The position numbers and the translations under genes are program-made. From positions 20,583,563 through 20,647,562 of the forward strand of contig NC_079971.1 of NCBI RefSeq assembly GCF_029852145.1: 64,000 bases of DNA, given 5' to 3'. Shown here in pieces: positions 44,791-57,559 of this stretch. The stretch's first letter is position 1. Each line of letters begins with the position of its first letter. The notes beneath the pieces were generated by a model. It was not told the origin of the DNA, did not search any database, and saw only the letters and a list, made by a program, of their open reading frames with translations. The DNA comes from Microplitis mediator. Lineage: Eukaryota; Arthropoda; Insecta; Hymenoptera; Braconidae.

Positions 44791-47569
44791 AGTACAGTAA
44801 GACTATATTCAGAAAAAAAAACTCTTTAATAATAGACATAAACAGTCAGGCGCCAATTCTAAAATTTTAATTTTGACTTGATGGATTTTAAATTTAAGTT
44901 TTAAACTCATAGAACGTGATATTATCACATCTTAAGTATATCTCATGACAATACATATTTTAGTTATGGATTGGAATAGCCAGGTCATTAAAAGGATCAC
45001 CAATCAGCTTACTAAATTACTTAAATGTAAAGAGATCCTAATCCCTAGACAGTTTAGAATTTTGTGTTATTGTGTACAAAAATTAAATGGTTAAATGTTT
45101 TGTGTTGATTATTTGACACCATCAAGTGTAAGTTAAAGGAGGTTCGAGACCGATTATCTTTCTAAGGGATCTCGTAGATTTTCTATTGTATTTTTGCATG
45201 ACTACAACTGCTCCTTCACTCTAAAATTTCATTGATAAAGAATATCATAAATTGACTTAGTTTTAAGAATTAACAGAATATATTTTTATTATTATTGCAT
45301 TAAATCATAAAAAAATTAATTGTTAATCAAATAATTTTTTTAATAAAATAAGTCATTAAAAAATAAACGCGGAAGTACGCGCTAGTTTTTAGTAATTTTT
45401 TTGTGTACTATTGTTGCCTGTATGAAAATGACATAAATTATCAAAATATATGTAGAAATATATGATAAATATCAGAAAATATATGTGGCCAATTTAACTA
45501 TATTTTCTGATATATTTTTTCTATATTAAATAATTTAATATTCATCATATACGAGTCCGTATATGTTTAGCATATATTAAATATATATGTCAATCATATA
45601 CAACAAATATATTTTTATCATATATGAAAATATATATTCTTTTTATATACAAAAACTACATTTTTATCATACATAAAAATATTTATTTCTATCATATACA
45701 AAAAATATATTATGATCATATGTAAAAACATATATTATATTGTGTATAAAAAATAAAGTTTCTTATTCGTATGACCAACTCCAGTTAAATTAGATCTAAA
45801 TTTTAATATACGTATATTTAAAATAATAATTTTTAGAAATAAATGCGTGTAGTTAGAGAACTATAACAAATAAACATTAGGTTAAAAACTAATGAGAAAG
45901 CTTAGCTCATATTGTATCAAAAAGGACCCGAAGGTTAAAAACTGTATCTGCAATAGTTGCAAAGTTGCAGCAATTTGTTTGTTGACAAATCGAGTCAGTG
46001 TTTGGACTTTGTCGTGCTCCAAAATCCAAATGTTTTTTAAAAAATTGAAAAATAATTTTTTGCTATATTGTTGCAGGTTGCTGCTTTTGTCATTTTTTTT
46101 TGTTCTAGAAAAAAATTGTTTATAACAAATTTTTAAATAAAGAAATGCCTGAATTGTCGACAAAAAAAATTTTTTTTTTTTGCCAATATATTTAGAAATG
46201 CAAATTATGATTTTTAGAATAAAAACGATTCTTTAATTATTTATTTAAATAATCAAAATATGAAAAAAACTATTATAAACATTAAGATATTGTTTTTAAG
46301 AAAAAAATTTGTTTTTGAAAATCGTTATTTTCTTACGCTAACAATATGGTGAAAAAAAAAATTTCTAAAATATTTCATTAATCCATTTGTTTATAAAAAA
46401 TTTATAAACAAATGCCATGAAAAAATTTAAAAAGTAATCATATAATGCCTCGCAAGGATTTGAAATTAGTAATAGCTTAAAATTAAAAAAAAGAATATTT
46501 AACATACATTATTCAAATTTCTAATTTTTTTGGTACTTCAAAAATTAATAACTAATGAAATAAAAATCTTTTATGAACTTTTATCACGTCAACTTGTTGA
46601 GTATGTTTATAAAAAGGGCTCCAATGAACAAAAAATTTATAGATTAATTATTGAAACTCTGACACCGCCTTTTATAACAACACATACCCGTAATAAAAAT
46701 GTTAATTAACAATCGAATAACTTTTTAAAAAATGGTGATGCAACTTTTATTACCGTGAAATCATATTCTTCAAAGTGTCTAGATGACGCAAAAATGTTTT
46801 CGAATTTTTTAATTGATATTTAATCGCAAAAAAAAATTATTTGAAAACTACGCTCACTAGAGTGGCGGCGCGCGCATGCCAAAACTGCCGCGCAAAAGCA
46901 GATTTTCAAGGTCAAATTAAGATTATAAATATTGGAGCTACAATTCGAGGAGTCAGGAACTTTTATACTATAATTTAAAGCTCTTTGAGAAACTTTTTCA
47001 ATATTTGAGCAATCACTTATACTTTTTGAGACTTTGCCAAAAAATCTGGACGGCTAATTTTTTTAACGGTTTTTTTGTTCATAACAATTGTAATTATATT
47101 TATCCAAAAAAAAATCCAAAAAACGTCTTTTTCTAGACATCATTCCGGATCATTTAAGCCATCATTTATATTTTTAGGAGACTTGTAACTATTTTTTGCA
47201 GGTATTCATCTTCTCGACGAGACTATTATGAGTAATGATCGTATCAGAACATTTTCAGGTAATTTGTCTTTTAGAATAATCCCATCTGTCATTACCGTTA
47301 AATATAAAAATACTCATTAGAGTCTAGACTATGGAGACAATGAACTGGGAATTTTTACACATTAGACTGACTACTTAAAATTATCAACAAGGTTGAAATA
47401 TTTAGAAGTATTGAATTTTAATTAACTTCTTAGAGGACCGGGACAAGAGTATTTCTGAGTCAGAATATTGAGACTACCCCCCCATGAAAAAAATTTATGA
47501 AAAAAAAAATTTTTCATATAAATAAAAATACATAGATAATATAAAAATATATATATAATATGTATAAAA
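44791..47569. other. Unit 4 intergenic block, no gene
   Basis: A diverged copy of 6120-9130. The site of the 375-bp MITE is empty here (about 45900). The hairpin with TTTGTTTATAAA arms is near 46384. No believable gene. Confidence 0.65.
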
Positions 47570-48095
47570 AATATATTTTAAATAGCTAACTTTTGGCCGA
47601 TTTTCGGATATATTTTGTATATTTTAAATATATTAAAAATATATCTTAGAATATATAAAAAATAGATGTATAAAAATACACAAAAAAATTTATTTTCTAT
47701 TTAAAATTAAAAAAAAAAGGTATGATATTATAAAAAAAATACACTAGTAATGTATTTTTCATTTAATATCACCAACATAAAAAAAAGAAGTATAAAAAAT
47801 TTAGATAAAGCATAGATTTTTAATTCAACAAACAATCTAGGTAAAAAAAAATATAAAAATATATTTTTTATATTTTATTTCCTATGTTGGTCAAATTAGA
47901 TAAAAAATATATTACTAATATATTTTTTTATATTACTATACCTATGATTTTTTTTACATTTTAAATATAAAAGCAAATATTTTTTTTGTATATTTTTATA
48001 CATGTATTTTTTATATATTCTAAGATATATCTTTAATATATTAAAATTATAATAAATCTATACGAAAATCGGCCAATGGCTATTTAAAATATATT
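47570..48095. mobile_element. AT-rich long inverted-repeat element, unit 4
   Basis: Same element as 17943-18470, but its left flank is that of unit 1 type (CATATAAATAAAAATACAT), so unit 4 shows how the two interval types join. Confidence 0.65.
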
Positions 48096-48138
48096 TTTTA
48101 TGTGGTTGTAATATATTTTTTATATTTTTTAACATATA

Positions 48139-48884
48139 GGGGAGGGTGGGGCAGAGCGGCCCCCCTGAAATTTTGACCAAAAAAAAAATTTTTTTTTTTT
48201 CGACTAATTACTATAAATCCGATATGTTTGCGCATTTGTACCCCTACGCATGACATTTAGGGCAAAATGGAAAAGCCCAAAATTTTTAAAAAGTGATTTT
48301 TTCATATTTTTATCATCAAATTCAAAAAAAATTATTATAATTCCACATTTCTAGCCCTACGCATAACACCTGGGGCAAAATGGACCAGCCGAAACTTCCG
48401 AAAAAATTATTTCTTTATATTTTTCGGCCGTTTCTTTATGTAAGAGGCAAATTTGGTCACTAAAAATTTATAAAAATTAAATTTTTTTTTTTAGTTGATA
48501 AATTTTTGAAATAAAGTAAAATTATAGAATGATTTTTTTTTTATTAAATAACAATTAGTAGTTAAGGTAATCGAGAGTGAACGATTTTTTACGCTTTAAA
48601 AAATTTTTTTCGGGTAATATAAAACCAAAAATAGTTGTCAAGAGATAGAAATACATTCTTAATGATGAAAACAATTTAAAAATAAAAAACGAAAAAAAAA
48701 ATTTTTTGTATCACTTTTAGAAGGGGGGCCGGTCTGCCCCACAAAAAAAAAAAAAAATTTTTCAGAATTTTGGCAAAATGTCCATAAATTTGTTCGAAAT
48801 AGGACAAAAGTAAAGTGATCTTATGGTTGAAAGCCACAAAAAATAATAATTGGCTTAGGGGGGCCGCTCTGCCCCACCCTCCCC
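48139..48884. mobile_element. 746-bp MITE with TA target duplication, unit 4
   Basis: Same ends and site as in units 2 and 3; TA at 48137-48138 and 48885-48886. Confidence 0.88.
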
Positions 48885-48886
48885 TA

Positions 48887-49832
48887 TTTTATTTATAAAT
48901 TATTTTCATTGGGAGACATGAGCATGAATAGAATCGCATGAGCCTACAAAACGATTTTTGGCACACCTCAAGCGCGGAAGCGCTGGTGTGCTTTATGATC
49001 GCTCTAAACTTTTTGACTCATTCATTCACATTAATTTTAATATTTTTGTCGGTATATACTTATGACTTACATATGAAGAAAATCTGTCTGTCAGTTGACC
49101 CTGCGGGCCAGTCCCAAAACTTCCCGAGCTCCTTGAGGTCGAAAACATTGTTGTGAATACATTTTCAAGTTCTTCGAGCTCGAAAACACTTTTGTATGCC
49201 ATTGTTTTCGAAAAAAACCGTTTTTTAGCATTTCTTTCTTCCACGATATCTCGCGAACGAATTAACTGGTTTCCCGCATGAAAAAACTTTATATGTGAAA
49301 AAATATGCGTTAAAATATATGAATTTTATATGTGATATATTGCACAGTATATAAAATAATATTTATATTTTTGCCGTATTAATATATGATAATATGTTAG
49401 AAAAAAATATATTGCTACAATATATTAATTATCTATTTATCAATATAACTTTTTTCATATATAATTAGCATATATATCTTGGTATACTTTATTATATATT
49501 GATATATTGTATTGAAAGCAGTATATTTATTAATATACAGTATGATGGATATTTTTTATATAAGATTTCCAGTATATTACAAAATACAAAAATCAAAAAA
49601 AAATTTTTAACACAAGAAACAAGTTTCAACTTTTGTATTTTCGTTGACTTTTCTTATCTTGACGTTATTTATGTGAAATAACTGAGTTTTATTAAATTTT
49701 CAAGACATTTATTCATGGAAATGAAAATTACTTCCAACAGTAATATTTTGTATTCAGAAAAGGATAGTAGTGTTGAATATTATGTTTAGAAACATCATTT
49801 TCTTAATATATGTATACCATGGACATTTCTTG
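48887..49832. other. B4 upstream repeats, no gene
   Basis: Truncated GAGCTC-family fragment (about 49085-49265), ATAT-rich DNA and the distal B arm. Confidence 0.65.
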
Positions 49833-50041
49833 GGAAGTATGAAAATACCTGGAGTGGGAATTGAGACTTACGTCTGTACACTGGCGTCGTTGATGTCTGG
49901 CTAAGGCGAACCAATCAGGTGAAGCCACAGTCCAAGAGTAATTAAGACCCAAAATTATCGGCGATAACTACGCAAAAGTCTATATATACCTGAGGGTAAG
50001 ATACAGTCCTTTATACTACTAGTTCAAGCCGTAGAGTACGG
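49833..50041 (+). promoter_or_regulatory. B4 promoter and leader (most diverged)
   Basis: CCAAT at 49911-49915, TATATATA at 49981-49988, leader hairpin at 50029-50041. The conserved block (49833-49962) has several changes around 49875-49905 (CGTCTGTACA, GCGTCGTTGATGTCTGG), the most of any copy, but CCAAT and its surroundings are kept. Confidence 0.78.
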
Positions 50042-50091
50042 ACGTTCAATAGTGAAATTTAAAAGTCTTGAAGAGTTCAGAAGTTGTCGGA

Positions 50092-50547
50092 ATGGCCATG
50101 GAAGTACCACTCATGGATTTCGAAGAACGTTCAAGTACGGGAATTTCCTCCGAGGACAACTGGGATTATAGCCAGGAAATCGGAGACTTTCTGCAACAAA
50201 TATTCGATATTGGCGCTAGTGGCATTTCGACCAATCCGGAGGATCATACACCTGCTGTTCCGTCTCCCGAGGAACACATCTTCGTACAGCCACAGCTGTA
50301 CCAGTGCGAGTTCAAGCCCTGTAGAAAGGTGTTTGTTGATCGAATTTCGCTGCGTCGCCACTGCATCATCAGGCATCTTGTAAAAAAATTCATGTGCAAG
50401 GATTGTATGTGGAAATCACCGGAAAGACGATTAAGATGCCAACACGAGGGAAAGAAAAAAAAACGATTATTGATTCATTCTCGTAAACCTTCCCAAAAAA
50501 AGAAGAAAAAAATCCGTGTCCTACGTTGCTCCTCGAAATTTCGATAA
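50092..50547 (+). CDS. Type B zinc-finger protein, copy 4 (B4)
   Basis: Intact 151-residue copy and the most diverged B: E75K between the two Cys of the first finger, Q84R in the finger loop, R117Q next to the second-finger His, R137K, R146C and Q151R in the tail. Every Cys and His ligand is kept. Changes E75K and Q84R fall where fingers often contact DNA or set charge, so altered binding is possible but unproven. Confidence 0.85.
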   Translation: MAMEVPLMDFEERSSTGISSEDNWDYSQEIGDFLQQIFDIGASGISTNPEDHTPAVPSPEEHIFVQPQLYQCEFKPCRKVFVDRISLRRHCIIRHLVKKFMCKDCMWKSPERRLRCQHEGKKKKRLLIHSRKPSQKKKKKIRVLRCSSKFR

Positions 50548-50600
50548 TTAACACATGTGAAAATTGAAATTTTACTAATATTAAGACTTTAAACTCAAAC

Positions 50601-50616
50601 GGCCCTTTTCAGGGCC
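50601..50616 (+). terminator. Histone-type 3' stem-loop of B4
   Basis: Identical to the other B copies even though this CDS and promoter have diverged; 53 nt after the stop. Confidence 0.92.
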
Positions 50617-50674
50617 ACCAAATATTTCCAAACGTAAAAAATTCTTTAAGTAAAAATAACTTTACTTTATTATC

Positions 50675-50745
50675 ATCATTATTATTATTATTATTATTAT
50701 TATTAAAATAATAATAATTATTATTATAATAATAATTTATTATTA
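50675..50745. repeat. ATT/AAT microsatellite, B4 3' flank
   Basis: One AAT/ATT block. Confidence 0.8.
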
Positions 50746-50807
50746 ATTGTTTATTGTATTTTTTTTTCTTTAACTTAAAATACACTGAAAAAAAATTCCA
50801 ATAAAAT

Positions 50808-50827
50808 TTACGATGTTAACATCGTAA
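50808..50827. repeat. 20-bp perfect palindrome, B4 3' flank
   Basis: TTACGATGTTAACATCGTAA. Confidence 0.85.
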
Positions 50828-51466
50828 TTGTGAACTATAATTTCAGTGACATCAATTTTTAAATGTCTTTTTTTTTTTTTTTTTTCAAATATTTTCATTG
50901 TCTAAATGATTAGTTAATAAATTATTTTTTTTTTTTAAATCATAATTGGCACTTGTTTATAGATTATTAACAAAAATAAAATTTTTTTTATTAATAATTT
51001 AATTTTTTTTCAACTTATGAATATATTCCAAATAAGTTCTATAAACTGTTACATATTTTTTCTAGGGCTTTAAAAAATAACAAAAATAGGTATTCCTGAC
51101 TAGAAATTGTCCCAATACATATATTGGGTCCCAATTGGGACTCACTGTAGCATGCGCAGAAGGTCTACCGCAGTTGGAACCCGATCGGGAACTTGTTGGG
51201 ATATCTCAATGCCATAGTTAGTTACCCAACATCAGTTTTTACTGAGTGGGACCTAATTGGGAACTTACTAGGATATCCCCATGCAAAAATAAATGACTTA
51301 TGAGATCAATTTTGAAAGAATATAAGACGACTGAAAATATATTATGTACACCAAGTACAATGAAGTTTTTTTTTTCTCCATGTTCCACACACACTTCTAA
51401 CTTACGGTCTTTCTCCATGGTCCGCGCGTAGTCAGGGACTCACTTTCTAACAGTGTGTATATTTTC

Positions 51467-51670
51467 TGTATCGCATAGGGTTTTTGTTGAAATTTTTTCC
51501 CTGAAAATTCGATATCAATTATCTAGTCATACTATTATATAAATTGTAAAGAGACCTTATACTGGGTAATGTTTTCGATAAACAGGAACCCAATTGTTAT
51601 ATTACTGTTGTAAATTGTAAGAAATTACAATGTACTATTAGATGTTGAATAAACTATTTAAACTGAAACT
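51467..51670 (+). mobile_element. 204-bp probable LINE 3' end at GTATATTTTC (unit 4)
   Basis: Flanks at 51457-51466 and 51671-51680. Same insertion as in the other units. Confidence 0.65.
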
Positions 51671-51680
51671 GTATATTTTC

Positions 51681-54600
51681 AAAAAATCAAAACAAAAATT
51701 TTTGATATTTTGACAGCATTTCAGTTATTTGATATTCATTCTTATTTAAGTTTTTTGTGTAAAAACAATAAATTTACATAAAACAAGTAATGAATGTTTG
51801 ATATATACTGGGCGTAATTTTATTACAGAGAATTTTTTATTGGTGAAATTTTCCTCTCTTTTGATATCGTACATACGAAGTTTTACCACACGACAGTGAA
51901 CAACGTGTGTCTTTAGGATTAAAATAATTTATATGTTATTGATGAAATAATCAATCGCCTCAATTTTGGATAGAAATTATTCTTTACTAAATTGTTTTTG
52001 TATTAGTACACAATAGGGTGTCGCAAAAAAAACGAATGTTTGTTTTTTGACGTCTTATGGGCTCAAAAGTTACTTTATATTATAGATAAAATCCTCACCA
52101 AATTTCAGCCAGATATCTTTAAAATTGATCTATTACAGAGGAGGGTCTCCTTTCCTCTTTAAAATTCCTGCAAAAATTTTTCAATTATAGTCTATCAAAC
52201 AATTTTTTGTTCAAATTGTGATGAGAACCTTCTTATAGTAAATTCAATTCCTTACAAAAAGTATCTGATGTCATGTGTATGTCAAATGAATGAGAATAAA
52301 ATTGCAGGGCTTCAAACATCAACGAAAAGTAAATTCCAAAAACATTAATTTCGAAACGATTCTTGTGTAATCAAACAAGTTAAAGATACCTTGATATGAG
52401 TGAACGAGTCGAAAATAATAGATAGATCATAACAAGCATCTCCAGCGCTTTTGTTAAGGTGTAAAATAAAAAACAATTTTCTACGGTCTAGATTCGTGAG
52501 TTTAGTGTAATTTAAAAATTTCCGCTGTAATAAAAATAAATTTTAGTTAAAAGAAAAATATTTCTCAGAATCAAAAATTAAAATAAAAAATCGAGTATAT
52601 TTGACGCAAAATAAAATATTTCCAGCTTTAAATTATTAAGTTATTTTTTTTAGATCAAAAAATAATTTTTTAAAGATTTTTGAAAATGATATTTAAGAAT
52701 AGGGCTTTCCGTTCCGATTTAACCTTTTTTTAGTCACACACATATAAATTACTCATGTGATTTATCCAATACGAGTCAAATTGAAGAATGTAGTTATTTG
52801 AAAAAAAAAACAGTCAAAAAAATTTCAAATTTTTTCTTATCATTTTTCGGAAGTGGTCGATCGTTCCCCGGAAGTTTTTGTTTCTTAATCATGAATATAT
52901 TATGATGGATTTGTGAGAGATAGATCGAAACAACATGTATATATGTATACATGATGCTTAAAAGTTACAGTAAATAATTAGCTGCTTAGATGAGCCATCG
53001 TTCCTCGGCCTCCCCTATACCATTTTACACTACTGTTGACATCATGTGTGTACCAGAAAATACATTTTATATATACTGTCGATTTTATATTTATTTAAAA
53101 TATAAGTTGTTGGAGGAGATTCTAATGATATGAATTATCATTAGTTTCTTATACGATTATCACTATCCCTCTGTATGTACTGTAAAAAATCGGGAGTGAA
53201 TCCAGATTTCATTTCGATCCGAGTTCACTCTGCATTCCCTCTACCACTCGGAGTTCCAGAGTTTTAAAAAAAATCACTCCGGAGTTGGGAGTTTTTTTTT
53301 AGCGGAGTGATCTCGGAGTGACGCGGATTTTATTTCACTCCCAATTCACTCCGGTCCGGAGTGTTAACATTTAAGTTCATTTAAATTAATCTAGTTTTAA
53401 ACTCTTAGAATTAAAATGAAAATAACTAGGAAAAAATGCGGAGTTCGAAAAAGTTTCATTGAAAATCACTTGTAGGAAATAAAAGTTTTTTTTCTCCGTG
53501 GACCACGCGGAGGTAATGACTTACGGTCTTTTACCATGGTCCGCGCGAAGTTAATGACTTACTTTCTAATAATTTGTATATTTTCAAAATATTAAAACAA
53601 AAATTTTTGATAATTTGAGAGCATCACAGTTATTTGATATTTATTCTTATTTAAGTCTTTTGTGTAAATACAATAAATTTACATACAACAAGTAACGAAT
53701 GTTTTATATATACTTGACGTAATTTTATTACAGAGAATTTTTTATTGGTGAAGTTTTTCTGTCTTTTGTTATCCTCTTCACGAAATTTTTCTACACGACA
53801 ATAAACAACTTGTGTCTCGAGAATTAAAACAATTTATATATTATTGATAGAATAAAAACCGCCTCAATTTTGGATAGAAATTATTCTTTACTAAATTGTC
53901 TTTGTATTAGTATACAATGGGGTGTCGCAAAGAAACGAATGTTTGTTTTTTGACGTCTTATGGGCTCAAAAGTAACTTTATATTATGGATAAAATCCTCA
54001 CCAAATTTCAGCCAGATATCTTTAAAATTGAGCTATCACAGAGGAGGGTCTCCTTTCCCCTTTAAAATTCCCGCGAAAATTTTTTTGTTATTAGAGCTTC
54101 GAAAAACTTTTTTTTTCAAATTCTGCCTAGCATAATTTCCTAGGGAAATAAATCTCGACAAAAAGTTTCAGTGCATTATTTACGTCAAACGAACTGGGAA
54201 AAAGTTACGGTGCTTCAAAGATCAACTAAAGTTTAGTTTTCTCAGTGAAAAATTTTTCAAAATTATCCAATAAAGTTGATGGTTGCATCCAAAAATGTAA
54301 AAATTTATCGTCAATCTCACTTTAACTTTGATTAACTTTTAGAGAAATAAAAATATCAAAAAATTATGGGAGAGCTTTTTTGTAGAGCGTCAAATTTTCC
54401 GTAAGAATATGTCTTGAACATTTGAAGGTATTAGTCCCACCGAGAGCTACAAAATTCCAAAGCTCAAAAAATAAATTTTCCCATGTTTTTTAAACGGGAA
54501 ATAGAAAATTGCGATGCGGCAGTTGTTAATATTAATATTAATAGCTCAAAATTTCACTTTTTTTTTTTCGTCATTTTCAACAATATTTTCGATATAATGA

Positions 54601-55647
54601 AGAAAAAAGAAATTAGTCGATTGATCGAATCAGTCTAATAAACATATATAGTCTCCATACCCTATACTATACGTATATAGTCTGCATACCCTATACACTC
54701 ACGCCTGAAAAGTGAAAGCCGTAACGCGTAACGGTCGTAACGAGGTCATTCGTTGAACGTATTTTACTCCTCATATTTTTTCCATACCGGGCTCCTTATA
54801 TAAATATCGATTTTTAAGGAGTGAACTCCAAAAATTATTTTTATTTTCATTTTCCGTCAAGTTAATTTTTTCGTTAAAACTTTTTTTTTGAGTGCTCCAT
54901 TTTACCCCACATATCACATATCCCCCTAACATATGATAAAAATAATGCAGAAGTCATAATCTGACGGGAAAAAAAAAACAATTTTTTTTCTATAATTTTT
55001 TGGGGAGGGGACCTTCGTGCCACAGAAAAAATTTTTTTTTCCGATTTTTTTGCATAATTTCGACTGATTCTTCCGAAATAGACGGAAAATAAACGAATTT
55101 GATGGTTAAAGGCCACAAAAAGAAAAATTCGACTTAAGGGGTCCTTCGTGCCCCAGGCTCCCCTATCCATGTTGTTTCGATCAATCTCGAACAGATCAAT
55201 CATAATATATCCATAATTAAGAAAAAAAATAATTTCCGGGGACTGAAAAAAATCTTCTCAAGCTCAAACAAGTTTCGTTTTATGCTAGAGTTTTAAAAGT
55301 TAAGAATCGAAAATCATTAATGAAGAAGCGGCTTTTAAATTTTTATTATCGATTATGTTCTCTGAAATAAATGTGTTCCGACAGAAATCAATAGCAGTGG
55401 TCAAAATCAAAATTTGAATGAGTTTTGACTTAAGTCAGAGCAATAATAGATAGAATATCTGAGAAAAACATTAAAGACTGGGTTTTTGAATTTTTTGCTG
55501 ACAATATGTTTGAAACTAAGGAAAAAGTTATATGACATTATCTGATGATCGGAAGAGACTATAAAGAGAAAGAGTAGGAATGATTTCAGACACATTTTAG
55601 CACATTATATTTATCTGGAAGAAATAACATAAAATGTTATTTTTTTA
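51681..55647. other. B4-to-A5 spacer, no gene
   Basis: Follows the unit 3 spacer without its LINE, TIR element and inverted copy: first repeat copy, MITE-like segment, ACTCCG repeat (53180-53365), second arm-end copy with an unoccupied TTGTATATTTTC near 53576, second repeat copy, then the spacer common to all units. Confidence 0.65.
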
Positions 55648-56100
55648 ACTTTTCAGCGCAGATATCTTTTGAACTCATCAACCAATTTTGACGTTTGAGG
55701 TGGCAATCGGCGCGTTTCCTTGAGTTCTAGAGCTGATTAAATTTTGAGATTGATCGGATTAGTCACTTCAAAGATAATCGAAAAAAAAACGTTTTTTATC
55801 ATTTCTTTCGCCAACGATATCTCTCGAACAAATTAACCGATTGAGATGGTTGAGGTGGCATTCGTCGCGGCTTATAAAGTTCTAGAGCTGATTAGATTTT
55901 GAAGTCGATCGTTCGAGTCGTTTCTGAGAAATCACTGAAAAACTAAAAAAGAATTTTTTTTTTTTTCATGATTCGCCACTATTTTCGAGTCTGCTTGATC
56001 AAATGATCTGAAATTTACAGGAAAGTTGAGGGCCAACAAGCTCTTTCAATTGCCACTTCAACCATCCGAATCGATCCGTTAGTTAAAAAATTACAAAGAG

Positions 56101-56185
<85 letters not shown>

Positions 56186-56330
56186 TCGGACATCATTCTG
56201 TAAATAGTCAGAATAGCTTCCTAGGACCTCAAAACTGCGACATCTGATGAAAACTCGACTTTCGAAAATCGGGGTGAAAACAATAACTTACCAATCTTTT
56301 GAAAATCGTCGATTTTCTTAGCGGGAAGTT
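55648..56330 (+). mobile_element. AGCGGGAAGTT repeat with long CA microsatellite, unit 4
   Basis: Same insertion as 14312-14974, with the longest (CA)n run at 56104-56180. Confidence 0.7.
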
Positions 56331-56565
56331 ACAAATATCAAATAACTGAGATGCTGTCAAATTATCAAAAATTATTTGAAAATATACAAATTGTTTGAAA
56401 GAAACTCATAAACTTTGCGCGGACGAATTGCCAATTATGATTTTAAAAAAAAAAATGATTTATTAAGTAATTATTTAAACAATCAGAATATCAAAAAGAT
56501 GATAGGCAATAGAAAAAATTTTTCAAGAGAAAATAAAGTTTGGAAATCTATGCTACTGAAATTAT

Positions 56566-56607
56566 AGTCCACAATTACGATGTTAACATCGTAAATTTGA
56601 GTGGACT
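56566..56607. repeat. Nested palindrome in the A5 3' flank
   Basis: Perfect core at 56575-56594 with the outer AGTCCAC/GTGGACT stem. Confidence 0.85.
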
Positions 56608-56762
56608 TTCTTTCCGTGTATTTTAAGCTGGAAATAAAAGATAAAGTTAATGAACAATGAATAATAATAATTATCATCATAATAATTATTATTATAATAA
56701 TAATAAGAATAAAGTAAAATTAATTTTACTTGGATAGTTTGATACGTTTTAAAATATTTGGT

Positions 56763-56778
56763 GGCCCTGAAAAGGGCC
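56763..56778 (-). terminator. Histone-type 3' stem-loop of A5
   Basis: Identical to A1, 40 nt after the stop. Confidence 0.92.
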
Positions 56779-56818
56779 GTTTGAGTGTGAAGTCTTAATC
56801 ACTAAAATTCCAATGATG

Positions 56819-57301
56819 TTATAAATTTTGGTCAATGAAATTTAAAAGATCAATGTAGATATGGGATTTTTTCCTTTTTTTGTGGATGTGTTGACAAGAA
56901 TGATACAATGATATTTTATTTTCTATGTGTTGGCATCTTAATCTTGCTTCTGGTGATTGGAACATACAGAAAGTGCACTTGAACTTTTCGACGAGATGCC
57001 TGATGCAGTGGCGACGCCAACATATCCGATGTATAAACACCTCCTGACAGGGCTTGAAATGGCACCGGTACAGCGTTGGCTTTACAAAGATATGTTCCTC
57101 GGAAGACGGACCAGCAGGTGTATCATCTTCCGGATTGGTAGAACTGCCACTATCGTCACTCGTCGTCAGTTCTTCGAAGAAGCTTTCGATAGCTTCGCAG
57201 GACAACCAGTCGTCCTCCGAGAAACTTTCTATGCTTAGAGCTTCGTCAAAATCGACGATTGGCACTTCCATGGACTCGAAGAACTCTTCTTGGATTTCCA
57301 T
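56819..57301 (-). CDS. Type A zinc-finger protein, copy 5 (A5)
   Basis: Intact 160-residue copy with I71 and A119. It matches the most common residue at every variable position among the five copies, so it is closest to a consensus type A protein. ATG at 57301. Confidence 0.85.
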   Translation of the reverse strand: MEIQEEFFESMEVPIVDFDEALSIESFSEDDWLSCEAIESFFEELTTSDDSGSSTNPEDDTPAGPSSEEHIFVKPTLYRCHFKPCQEVFIHRICWRRHCIRHLVEKFKCTFCMFQSPEARLRCQHIENKISLYHSCQHIHKKRKKSHIYIDLLNFIDQNL

Positions 57302-57350
57302 TTCGGAACTTCTGTATTCTTCACGATTTTTAAATTTCACAAATGAACGT

Positions 57351-57559
57351 CCGTAGTCTACGGCTTGAACTTGTAATATGAAGTACTGTTTCTCACCCTC
57401 AGGTATTTATAGACCTTTGCGTAGTAATAGCCGATAATTTTGGGTCTTAATTACTCTTGGACTGTGGCTTCACCTGATTGGTTCGCCTTAGCCGACATCA
57501 AGCACGCCAGTGTAAAGTCGTAAGTCTCAATTCCCACTTCAGGTATTTTCATACTTCCC
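57351..57559 (-). promoter_or_regulatory. A5 promoter and leader
   Basis: Leader hairpin at 57351-57363, TATA at 57404-57412, CCAAT at 57477-57481, 130-bp block at 57430-57559. One change in the block turns GACTTACGTC into GACTTACGAC on the coding strand. Confidence 0.8.

Larger units (their letters stand above)
42045..56377. repeat. Higher-order repeat unit 4 (A4 and B4 genes)
   Basis: It combines the long intergenic block of units 1 and 5 (in a more diverged form) with the TA-flanked MITE of units 2 and 3 and the long B-to-A spacer of unit 3. Its boundary keeps the CCATGAAGAAAGACC stretch also seen in unit 1. Confidence 0.85.
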
